From Stutzerimonas stutzeri (lineage in GTDB: Bacteria > Pseudomonadota > Gammaproteobacteria > Pseudomonadales > Pseudomonadaceae): a DNA stretch of 64,000 bases. Positions 57,045 to 64,000 of this stretch are shown here, piece by piece. Position numbers and translations under genes: made by a program. The notes below the pieces were generated by a model. The model was not told the DNA's origin, did no database searches, and saw only the letters and a program-made list of their open reading frames with translations. The DNA lies in the NCBI RefSeq assembly GCF_002890895.1, contig NZ_POUL01000001.1, forward strand, positions 1-64,000. Direction: 5' to 3'. Numbering within the stretch: position 1 is the stretch's first letter; every line of letters begins with the position of its first letter.

Positions 57045-57443
57045 ATGCAAACGCATACCGGTAGTTGCCTCTGTGGCGTCGTTCGTTATCGCATCGATGC
57101 CCCGATCAACGAGCTGACCCATTGTCACTGCAAGATGTGTCGCAAAGCCCACGGTGCGGCTTTCGCCACTTATGCGAGCGTGCCGCTGGATGCGTTTCAC
57201 TTTCTCTCCGGCAAGGATCAGCTGGGCGTTTATCACTCGTCCGACCATGTGACGCGGACGTTCTGCATTCGCTGCGGCTCCAACCTGCAATTCGTCGACA
57301 ACCGCGAGCATGAGCTCGGCGTCGCAGCCGGCACGCTCGACTCGCCATTGCCCGCCCCGCCGCAGGCGCACATTTTCGTGCGCTCCAAGGCGGACTGGTA
57401 TGAGATCCGAGACGGCCTGCCGACTCACGACGAAGATCTCTGA
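57045..57443 (+). CDS. GFA/CENP-V family zinc protein
   Basis: A 132-residue protein of the glutathione-dependent formaldehyde-activating family. Zinc Cys residues: C8/C10 (SCLCGVVRYR), C27/C29/C32 (HCHCKMCRKAHG) and the later FCIRCGSNLQF. True activity is uncertain for most members. A strong GGAGG precedes the start. It is inserted between the moxR and VWA genes, 49 bp after and 48 bp before them. Confidence 0.88.
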   Translation: MQTHTGSCLCGVVRYRIDAPINELTHCHCKMCRKAHGAAFATYASVPLDAFHFLSGKDQLGVYHSSDHVTRTFCIRCGSNLQFVDNREHELGVAAGTLDSPLPAPPQAHIFVRSKADWYEIRDGLPTHDEDL

Positions 57444-57491
57444 ATCATTCATGAAAAGCTGCCGCCACGACCGGCAGCTCGAGGTTCTGCC

Positions 57492-58670
57492 ATGTTGCTT
57501 GGCTTGTTCAATGAGATGCGCGCTGCAAAGGTTCCGGTATCGGTGCGCGAACTGCTCGATCTGATCAATGCGCTGAAACACAACGTCGTGTTCGCCGACA
57601 TGGACGAGTTCTACTATCTGTCGCGTGCCATTCTGGTGAAGGACGAGCGACACTTCGACAAGTTCGATCGCGCCTTCGGCGCCTACTTCAAAGGTCTGGA
57701 AAATCTCGATCAACACATCGAAGCGTTGATTCCGGAAGAGTGGCTGCGCAAAGAGTTCGAGCGCTCGCTGAGCGATGAAGAGCGTGCCAAGATCGAGTCG
57801 CTAGGCGGCCTGGATAAGCTGATTGAGGAGTTCAAGAAGCGTCTCGAGGAGCAAAAAGGCAAACACGCGGGCGGCAACAAGTGGATCGGCACGGGCGGCA
57901 CCAGCCCCTTCGGCTCCGGCGGTTACAACCCCGAGGGCATCCGGATTGGCGATGCGGGCAAGCGCCAGGGCAAGGCGGTCAAGGTGTGGGATCAGCGCGA
58001 GTACAAAAACCTCGACGACCAGGTCGAGCTGGGAACGCGCAACATCAAGGTTGCTCTGCGCCGTTTGCGCAAATTCGCCCGCCAAGGTGCGCAGGACGAA
58101 CTGGACCTGGACGGCACCATCGACCACACCGCGAAGGACGGCGGCCTGCTGAACATCCAGATGCGCCCCGAGCGCCGCAATGCCGTAAAGCTGCTGATTC
58201 TGTTCGACATTGGCGGTTCGATGGATGCCCACGTGAAGGTTTGCGAGGAGCTATTTTCGGCCTGTAAGACCGAGTTCAAGCATCTCGAGTACTTCTACTT
58301 TCACAACTTCATCTACGAGTCAGTCTGGAAAAATAATTTCCGCCGCACCTCAGAACGCACCTCGACCCTCGATCTGCTGCACAAGTACGGCGCTGACTAT
58401 AAGGTGGTGTTCGTCGGTGACGCGGCCATGGCACCTTACGAGATCACTCAGGCCGGAGGCAGTGTCGAACACTGGAACGAGGAAGCTGGCTACGTCTGGA
58501 TGCAGCGCTTCATGGAGAAATACAAGAAGCTCATCTGGATCAATCCTTATCCGAAAGACACCTGGGGCTATACCTCATCGACCGGAATCGTCCGCGACTT
58601 AGTTGAAGACCGCATGTATCCGTTGACATTGAGCGGGCTGGAAGAAGGGATGAAGTTCCTGTCGAAATAG
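57492..58670 (+). CDS. VWA domain-containing CoxE-like protein
   Basis: A 392-residue VWA protein of the CoxE/YehP type. The N-terminal helical part (1-190) includes a charged linker rich in Gly and Lys; the VWA domain begins near residue 230 with the metal site D239-x-G-x-S in LFDIGGSMDAH. It should work with the MoxR ATPase at 56150 to insert metal or remodel a client. The client is not evident in this window. Confidence 0.88.
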   Translation: MLLGLFNEMRAAKVPVSVRELLDLINALKHNVVFADMDEFYYLSRAILVKDERHFDKFDRAFGAYFKGLENLDQHIEALIPEEWLRKEFERSLSDEERAKIESLGGLDKLIEEFKKRLEEQKGKHAGGNKWIGTGGTSPFGSGGYNPEGIRIGDAGKRQGKAVKVWDQREYKNLDDQVELGTRNIKVALRRLRKFARQGAQDELDLDGTIDHTAKDGGLLNIQMRPERRNAVKLLILFDIGGSMDAHVKVCEELFSACKTEFKHLEYFYFHNFIYESVWKNNFRRTSERTSTLDLLHKYGADYKVVFVGDAAMAPYEITQAGGSVEHWNEEAGYVWMQRFMEKYKKLIWINPYPKDTWGYTSSTGIVRDLVEDRMYPLTLSGLEEGMKFLSK

Positions 58671-58706
58671 GCCGTTTCCGGTTAACTATTGCAAGGATGC
58701 AAGTAA

Positions 58707-59180
58707 ATGAAACAGCGCTGGGCAATTGCCGCAGTAACCGGGTTTACGGCGCTCACCGCAGTTAGCGATCTCCGTTTGGTTATAGCGGTACTGCAGTCTG
58801 GCCACAACAGTTGGGCAGCCCCATCGCATGCATTCTTGCTAGGCAACGGAGGGATTCTTCCTGCCCTGTGGAAAATGTCGTTATCGATGACCGTGCTGGC
58901 GTGGTGGTTACGCGCCCTGCTGGTGCCAGCGCACCGCCCGTGGCTGCGAATTGCCAATGGGATTTTCGGCGGCTGGCAGCTCGCTCAAGTCACGCTGATA
59001 TGGCTCGGGGTTATCGGAATCCTGCTGCATGTTGCAGAAATGCCCACGGCCCTTCGAAACGTGAAGCTGATTGTGAGAGATACCGACCTGCTGTGGATCA
59101 TACCTCTGACGCTGTGCCTGCCTGCCGCTCAGCTCGGTCTAGGGGAGTGGGCGTACCGCGTTAGTAGGCGTGTCGAGTGA
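58707..59180 (+). CDS. Small integral membrane protein, unrecognised
   Basis: A 157-residue hydrophobic protein with about four transmembrane segments (near residues 7-30, 55-75, 90-110 and 128-147). I do not recognise the family. AAGGAT lies before the start. It follows the VWA gene by 36 bp and may be co-transcribed with it. Confidence 0.6.
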   Translation: MKQRWAIAAVTGFTALTAVSDLRLVIAVLQSGHNSWAAPSHAFLLGNGGILPALWKMSLSMTVLAWWLRALLVPAHRPWLRIANGIFGGWQLAQVTLIWLGVIGILLHVAEMPTALRNVKLIVRDTDLLWIIPLTLCLPAAQLGLGEWAYRVSRRVE

Positions 59181-59196
59181 ACTCAGGCGACCAATA

Positions 59197-59736
59197 CTAT
59201 CGCTTCGATGGAAGCGGGTTAGCCGTACGACGCCGGCATCGATTACGTTGTGGAAACAGCGCCTGGCGAAGCAGTACGAAGAGACTTTCGACGATCCAGG
59301 CGAGCAATAGCGCACAGCTCAGACCCCACGCGATCGCCTCAGGTGCCAATAACACCCGGAACCGATAGCCACTCCAGGCTTGCCGCCTGATCGCGCGGTC
59401 TGCGCCTATCAAAACGTGCCAAGCCTGCGCATACCAAGGCCCCTCCATGATCCGCCATTCGCGGTCGAGCAAACGCGCACGCTCGACCAACGCCGAAACA
59501 CTGCGGGCGTCGCTCTGGATCACCGGATCTTCGCTGGCGCGGTAATGCTCGACCAGTGCGTTGAGGTCACCTTCGAAAAATTTCCCGGCGGTGTCCTGAA
59601 ACCCTGCCAGGCCTTGGTGGGCCTCTAGGCGACGCGCCTCGACCTGATTAGCATAGGCCTCAATGAAGCCCGGTACCTGAACGCCGACGAGCAACCCGAG
59701 GGCGAACAAGGTAAGCCGCAAATAGCTTCGCAGCAT
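59197..59736 (-). CDS. DUF2937 membrane protein
   Basis: A 179-residue protein with hydrophobic segments at both ends (about 5-22 and 140-165) and a hydrophilic middle (VEARRLEAHQGLAGFQDTAG), as in DUF2937. Function unknown. The ATG at 59736 shares a base with the stop of the amidotransferase gene (TGATG), so translation is coupled. Confidence 0.75.
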   Translation of the reverse strand: MLRSYLRLTLFALGLLVGVQVPGFIEAYANQVEARRLEAHQGLAGFQDTAGKFFEGDLNALVEHYRASEDPVIQSDARSVSALVERARLLDREWRIMEGPWYAQAWHVLIGADRAIRRQAWSGYRFRVLLAPEAIAWGLSCALLLAWIVESLFVLLRQALFPQRNRCRRRTANPLPSKR

Positions 59737-60512
59737 CACTGCACCTGCCCGCGTGCGACGCACTCGCCCAACCGCCACAGCGTCCATTCGCCCGATTGAT
59801 GGACGTCCCACTGTTCATTGTCGGTCAACGGCTCGGTCGCCAGCACGGTCACGACGTCGTTGGGCGTCGTCTCGGCGTTGAAATCCACCGTCAATTCGGC
59901 ATCTTTCAGCTGAGCCGGGCCAAACGGCGCGCGACGGGTGATCTGCGCCAGCTTGGTTGAGCAGAAGCTGAACAACCATTCGCCGTTGCTGAGCAGACAG
60001 TTGAACACGCCCTTGGTCCGGTAACCGGCGCAGGCATCGAGCAGATGAGGGATCAGATCTTCCGCTGCGACTCGCTCGGGAAAGTCGCCGCGTATCTGAT
60101 TGAGCAGGTCGCAAAATGCCGCTTCGCTGTCGGTATCCCCTACCGGCTGATAGAAGCCACGTGCTGGGCTGAAATCTGCTAGCTGCCCGTTGTGGGCAAA
60201 ACACCAGTGCTGCCCCCATAGCTCACGCACGAAAGGATGCGTGTTGACCAGCGCGACCTTGCCCACATTGGCGTGGCGGATATGGCCGATCACCACATGA
60301 CTTTTGATCAGATAGTGCTGGACCATCTTCGCCACTTCCGACTCGCAGCTCGCCACCGGATCCTGAAACAGCCGCAAACCGCGACCTTCATAAAACGCGA
60401 TGCCCCAACCGTCCTTGTGTGGCCCAGTACGGCCACCGCGTTGCATCAGTCCGGTAAAACTGAAGTGGATGTCGGTCGGTACATTGGCGCTCATGCCGAG
60501 CAGTTCACACAT
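59736..60512 (-). CDS. Class II glutamine amidotransferase (YafJ type)
   Basis: A 258-residue Ntn-type amidotransferase. The nucleophile is Cys2 after Met removal (MCELLGMSANVP), with GRTGPHKDGWGIAFY, GHIRHANVGKVALVNTHPF and the NGQLADF oxyanion region. The synthase partner is unknown; YafJ-like proteins lack a fused synthase domain. GGGAG is upstream of the start. Confidence 0.88.
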   Translation of the reverse strand: MCELLGMSANVPTDIHFSFTGLMQRGGRTGPHKDGWGIAFYEGRGLRLFQDPVASCESEVAKMVQHYLIKSHVVIGHIRHANVGKVALVNTHPFVRELWGQHWCFAHNGQLADFSPARGFYQPVGDTDSEAAFCDLLNQIRGDFPERVAAEDLIPHLLDACAGYRTKGVFNCLLSNGEWLFSFCSTKLAQITRRAPFGPAQLKDAELTVDFNAETTPNDVVTVLATEPLTDNEQWDVHQSGEWTLWRLGECVARGQVQ

Positions 60513-60561
60513 GCGCTATCTCCCGATAGTTCCTGCTGCGCCTGGGGCGAGAAAGGTAGAG

Positions 60562-61023
60562 TCAGAGTCTGGGTTCGGTACGCGCCTGATAGCGGTTCGT
60601 TGGGCGGAGGTCCTCGTCATCGTCTTCCAGTCGCTCGCGCAGGGTACGAGGGTCCTCATGGCGCGATTGGCTCCCCTGCTGCTTCACTCGGCGTTCAAAC
60701 AGCCAGCGTATGACCGCAAATATTGAGTAGATCGCGAATGCGACCAGTCCATAGAGCGCGAGGTCAGCCACGGCACGCCAGGCATTGCTGCCGACTTTGA
60801 AAAGCAGATCCAGCATGGTGATGGCGACCGCCGGGGCGAACAGCTCCTTGGCGGGGTCGACGATGGTCGGCGTCAGCAGCAGCACAGCAACAATCAGCCG
60901 CAACGGTTCGCGCAACCATCGCCACATAGGGCGAGTAATGCGCATCCAGACCAGCAGACAGCCCAGCGCGGCGACTCCGTAGGCAGACCAGGCGAGCAGA
61001 TATTCATTGGCGAGTAGGAACAT
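60562..61023 (-). CDS. Small membrane protein of unknown function
   Basis: A 153-residue protein with transmembrane segments near residues 7-25, 37-55 and 80-105 and a charged C-terminal tail of ~45 residues (RHEDPRTLRERLEDDDEDL). I do not recognise it. The ATG at 61023 has an AGAGA site; a longer frame to 61059 exists. Confidence 0.65.
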   Translation of the reverse strand: MFLLANEYLLAWSAYGVAALGCLLVWMRITRPMWRWLREPLRLIVAVLLLTPTIVDPAKELFAPAVAITMLDLLFKVGSNAWRAVADLALYGLVAFAIYSIFAVIRWLFERRVKQQGSQSRHEDPRTLRERLEDDDEDLRPTNRYQARTEPRL

Positions 61024-61232
61024 AACGATCTCTGTACAGACCGGAGGAAGCACCGGCATTAACGGCGGACATGATAACAGTGGTGAACCGCGGCACGGCT
61101 AGCCACCTGATGCGATGCACGCTGGCCATTACGCATCCAACGCCGTATAAACCCTGAAAAAAAACGCGTCGCAGCCCACACCGCGTGCCTAGAAGCCATA
61201 CTTGTAGCAACCGACACTTCAGGAGATTCACC

Positions 61233-61673
61233 ATGATCTACCAGCATATTCTGGTCGCCACCGACCTGAACGACGACTGTCACCCGGTGGTAGCGCGCGC
61301 CCAGGCGCTGGCGACAGCCAGCGGCGCGAAACTGGCGTTGGTCCATGTCATCGAGCCCATGGCCATGGCTTTCGGCGGAGATGTGCCGATGGATCTTTCA
61401 ATGCTGCAACAGCAGCAGTTCGATCAGGCCCGCGAGCGCCTGGCCGTATTCGCTGACCGCTACCCTGAGCTTACCGCGGACCAACGCCACCTGGCTTACG
61501 GCCAGCCCCGCCAGGAGGTGCACCGGCTGGCCAAGGAGCAAGGGTGCGATCTGGTCGTGGTCGGCAGCCATGGCCGCCATGGCCTGGCTTTGCTGCTCGG
61601 CTCAACCTCCAATGACATCCTTCACGGTGCGCCCTGCGATGTGCTTGCCGTGCGCCTGAAAAAACCCGAGTGA
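61233..61673 (+). CDS. Universal stress protein (UspA family)
   Basis: A 146-residue UspA protein: N-terminal MIYQHILVATDLNDD, and the ATP-binding C-terminal pattern VVVGSHGRHGLALLLGSTSNDILHGAPCDVL (G-2x-G-9x-G(S/T) type). Involved in survival under stress. AGGAG fixes the ATG at 61233. Followed by a strong terminator. Confidence 0.9.
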   Translation: MIYQHILVATDLNDDCHPVVARAQALATASGAKLALVHVIEPMAMAFGGDVPMDLSMLQQQQFDQARERLAVFADRYPELTADQRHLAYGQPRQEVHRLAKEQGCDLVVVGSHGRHGLALLLGSTSNDILHGAPCDVLAVRLKKPE

Positions 61674-61677
61674 GCCC

Positions 61678-61718
61678 TCGAAACGGCCTGAACCGAGATC
61701 CGATTCAGGCCGTTTCGA
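61678..61718. terminator. Strong hairpin between uspA and the convergent gene
   Basis: A perfect 15-bp stem (arms 61678-61692 and 61704-61718) with an 11-base loop. The right arm is also the last codons and stop of the convergent gene. The T runs are weak. It probably ends transcription in both directions. Confidence 0.6.
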
Positions 61719-62397
61719 CGTTCTCATTGGCGCTCATCACCAATGGTCGGATCTTCTGCAGCTGGGTTTCCAGTGAATAGGTCAGGCTCGATGCCATTGA
61801 AAAAAAGGTCAGAAAGGCCTTGAGATTGGAGTCACCATGGCAGGTGTCATGGATACGCTGCCAGAACGCTTGGTTGACCAGCTGCAACTGCTGAAATGAG
61901 CGCACCAGTCCGCGCAGTTCCCAGTCGGCATGCCGCCCCTCGCGCAGATTGAAATACTGTTGCGCCAGATACAGTGATACAGCACGCAACACGAACTCCT
62001 GGTTGCTGGCGAACGGCAAGTGCTGATGGGCCATCGGTTTGAGCCGGCCGAGCACCGGGCAGGCGCTGGTGGCCATGATGACGCCAAGTAACGCTCGCAG
62101 GCCCTCCTCCAATCCCACCAGTTTGTTGTATTCCCGCTCCGGCGTGCGAACGCGCACATGCGCCTTGCGGATGGCGGGCAGGCCCTGGAAGTCTTCGATT
62201 ACCTGATGCAGGTCGACCGCAGCCGGGCAATGACTGTGCTGGTCGCGCTTCAGCGGACAGTTGTTGCACTGCTGATGATCCAAACGCGTCCACTTGGGCG
62301 CTTGTTTCGCGGCCTCGTGATCAAAGGCACGGTCCAGCTCGATCCGGTAACTGAATTCGTGCTCATCGTCGAGGATGATGCGGTATTCGATAGCCAT
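61705..62397 (-). CDS. Unrecognised protein with an N-terminal cysteine cluster
   Basis: A 230-residue soluble protein. Residues ~40-60 have QQCNNCPLKRDQHSHCPAA (C-x2-C-x9-C with nearby His), which may bind a metal; the rest is largely helical. I do not recognise its function. In P. aeruginosa a hypothetical gene sits at the same place between usp and uup, as I recall. The stop codon is part of the terminator hairpin shared with uspA. Confidence 0.7.
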   Translation of the reverse strand: MAIEYRIILDDEHEFSYRIELDRAFDHEAAKQAPKWTRLDHQQCNNCPLKRDQHSHCPAAVDLHQVIEDFQGLPAIRKAHVRVRTPEREYNKLVGLEEGLRALLGVIMATSACPVLGRLKPMAHQHLPFASNQEFVLRAVSLYLAQQYFNLREGRHADWELRGLVRSFQQLQLVNQAFWQRIHDTCHGDSNLKAFLTFFSMASSLTYSLETQLQKIRPLVMSANENVETA

Positions 62398-62530
62398 CTA
62401 TGCTCCGTCCAATGCTGCCAGATGTTCCGTTCAACTAGGTTCCGTCAATCAGCCGGACGTTTCATGCCGCATGCGCCGAGGCTGTACGCGGCTTTTTCCG
62501 GGCATGCCGAAGCAGAAGCCGCCCGGCGTT

Positions 62531-64000
62531 TCAGCCTTCCAGCTCAGCCCAACGCTCTAGCAACTCATCAAGCTCTCGTTGCATCGCCTCAAGCTTCGCT
62601 ATCGTTTCGCCGGTACGCTCGGCGCTCTTCTGGTAGAAGGTCGGCTGCGCCATCTCCTCCTGCAGCCCGGCGATACTCTTTTCGGCAGCATCGATCTTTC
62701 CTGGTAGCGCCTCGAGTTCGCGCTGAACCTTGTAACTCAGTTTCTTCTTCGCCGGAACGGGTTCGGCAGGTCTGGGTGCAGCCGCCGTGGTCGCCTCGGA
62801 TTTGCTTTCCTTACCGTCTTTCGCCTCACCGACGCCGAGCAGCTTTACCGAGCCGCCCTGGCGCAGCCAATCCTGATAGCCACCGACATACTCACGAACC
62901 ACGCCGTTGCCTTCGAACACCAGTGTGCTGGTCACCACGTTATCGAGGAATGCCCGGTCGTGGCTGACCATCAATACCGTGCCCTGGAATCCCAGCAGGA
63001 CTTCCTCAAGAAGCTCGAGCGTTTCCACATCCAGATCGTTAGTGGGTTCGTCCAGGACCAGCAGGTTGGCGGGTTTGCTGAACAACTTAGCCAGCAAGAG
63101 CCGTGCCCGCTCGCCGCCCGAGAGCGCCTTGACAGGCGTGCGAGCGCGCTGAGGGCTGAACAGGAAATCCCCGAGGTAACTCAGGACATGTCGGTTCTGG
63201 CCATCGATGGTGATGAAATCGCGCCCCTCGGCTACGTTGTCGACCACGGTCTTTTCCAGCTCCAGCTGGTGACGCAGTTGGTCGAAATATGCCACTTCCA
63301 GCTTGGTCCCGGCTTCTACCGTACCGCTGGTTGGCTGCAGATCACCCAGCAGAAGTTTCAGCAACGTGGTCTTGCCGGTGCCATTGGCGCCGAGCAAACC
63401 GATACGGTCACCGCGCTGCAGCACCATGGAGAAATCACGAATCAGCGACTCACCGCCAGGATGGGCAAAGCTCGCATGCTCCACGACGATGACCTGCTTG
63501 CCGGACTTTTCAGCCGCATCAATCTGGAGATTGGCTTTGCCCTGGTGTTCGCGACGTTCGCTGCGTTCAGCACGCAGCGCTTTCAGCGCGCGCACGCGGC
63601 CTTCGTTGCGGGTACGGCGCGCCTTGATACCCTGACGAATCCACACTTCTTCCTGGGCGAGCTTCTTGTCGAACAGCGCATTGGCGGTTTCTTCAGCTGC
63701 CAGTTGCTGCTCCTTGTGTACCAGAAAGCTCGCGTAGTCGCCGTTCCAGTCGATCATGTGTCCACGATCAAGCTCCAGAATTCGGGTTGCCAGGTTCTGC
63801 AGGAATGCCCGGTCGTGGGTGATGAACAATACTGCACCATTGAAGCCGGTGAGCGCCTCTTCCAACCACGCAATGGCGCCGATATCCAAGTGGTTGGTCG
63901 GCTCATCGAGCAGCAGCAGATCCGGCTCGGACACCAGCGCCTGTGCCAGCAGCACGCGCCGGCGCCATCCACCGGACAATTCGGCCAGGGTCTTATCAGC
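62531..64000 (-). CDS. uup: ABC-F ATPase Uup (C-terminal part; N-terminus beyond the window)
   Basis: The frame is open to the window edge; 489 residues are present. They include the end of the first ATPase domain (LSGGWRRRVLLAQAL, LLLLDEPTNHLD), the linker, the full second domain (LGANGTGKTTLLKLLLG, LSGGERARLLLAKLF, LLVLDEPTNDLDVETLEL) and a C-terminal coiled coil (SYKVQRELEALPGKIDAAEK) that marks Uup among ABC-F proteins. Uup acts on ribosomes and in DNA-structure maintenance. The start lies beyond position 64000. Confidence 0.9.
   Translation of the reverse strand, partial: ADKTLAELSGGWRRRVLLAQALVSEPDLLLLDEPTNHLDIGAIAWLEEALTGFNGAVLFITHDRAFLQNLATRILELDRGHMIDWNGDYASFLVHKEQQLAAEETANALFDKKLAQEEVWIRQGIKARRTRNEGRVRALKALRAERSERREHQGKANLQIDAAEKSGKQVIVVEHASFAHPGGESLIRDFSMVLQRGDRIGLLGANGTGKTTLLKLLLGDLQPTSGTVEAGTKLEVAYFDQLRHQLELEKTVVDNVAEGRDFITIDGQNRHVLSYLGDFLFSPQRARTPVKALSGGERARLLLAKLFSKPANLLVLDEPTNDLDVETLELLEEVLLGFQGTVLMVSHDRAFLDNVVTSTLVFEGNGVVREYVGGYQDWLRQGGSVKLLGVGEAKDGKESKSEATTAAAPRPAEPVPAKKKLSYKVQRELEALPGKIDAAEKSIAGLQEEMAQPTFYQKSAERTGETIAKLEAMQRELDELLERWAELEG

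Noticed and set aside
1..64000. Insertion sequences, prophage, CRISPR arrays or tRNA genes
   Set aside because: I saw no transposase, integrase, phage structural genes, regularly spaced repeats or cloverleaf-like sequence in the gaps between genes.

Overview
The window looks like the chromosome of a Pseudomonas-type gammaproteobacterium, most likely of the P. stutzeri (Stutzerimonas) group. Reasons: high-GC codon use; an Entner-Doudoroff/glucose-uptake cluster with divergent hexR/zwf and edd/gap pairs; and many genes in the order I remember from P. aeruginosa (ubiG-mupP-yciK; rluB; eda-pgl-zwf/hexR; gts genes; gtrS-gltR-glk-edd/gap; scpAB-trpS; yciB; cpxR-cpxP-cpxS; trkH; cyaB; plpD/fimV-like; recQ; aceK; uspA-uup). 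Species is an inference from the protein sequences; no search was run. I see no insertion sequence, prophage, CRISPR array or tRNA gene.

Layout. 1-345: four tandem sigma70-type promoters firing leftward out of the window, the architecture of an rRNA operon promoter region. 490-4146: mtaD, ubiG, mupP, yciK. 4352-5284: a diguanylate cyclase, convergent with rluB. 6627-22870: the glucose regulon. Outer-membrane entry is by a LamB-family porin (not OprB), inner-membrane uptake by GtsABCD, phosphorylation by Glk, oxidation by Zwf/Pgl, cleavage by Edd/Eda, and lower glycolysis by Gap. HexR and the GtrS/GltR two-component pair control it. I can see a perfect HexR-type operator between zwf and hexR, a second one in front of gap, a GTTAC-type repeat cluster upstream of gtsA, and A-rich Crc/Hfq-type (AAnAAnAA) motifs in front of gtsA and lamB.

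22905-34749: mgsA, scpA/scpB, trpS (with a probable Fe-S cysteine motif), yciO, rnm, yciB, a YciI-like protein, and a Cpx-like envelope-stress module with a GTAAA-N6-GTAAA box, then a nitroreductase, a YkgJ-like protein and trkH. 34755-43806: a yeast-type cytosine deaminase, a DUF808 membrane protein, two AraC regulators, a DUF962 protein, the membrane adenylate cyclase CyaB, a DMT permease, a SelW-like protein and the patatin autotransporter PlpD. 43837-53465: a FimV-like protein, a MarR/SlyA regulator, RecQ, YecA, YbaN, a DTW-domain tRNA modifier, a glutathione transferase, an unlisted 41-residue small protein, and AceK. 53819-64000: cysteine synthase, a DUF748 protein, a MoxR ATPase/GFA/VWA-CoxE cluster, small membrane proteins, a YafJ-type amidotransferase, UspA, an unrecognised Cys-containing protein and the C-terminal part of the ABC-F ATPase Uup, which runs off the right edge.

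Most of the window is compact housekeeping DNA. The observations most worth a second look are the leftward promoter array, the LamB-for-OprB exchange with its regulatory sites, the Fe-S-type TrpRS, the Fcy1-like deaminase, the Cpx-type box, and the small ORF between aceK and the glutathione transferase gene.
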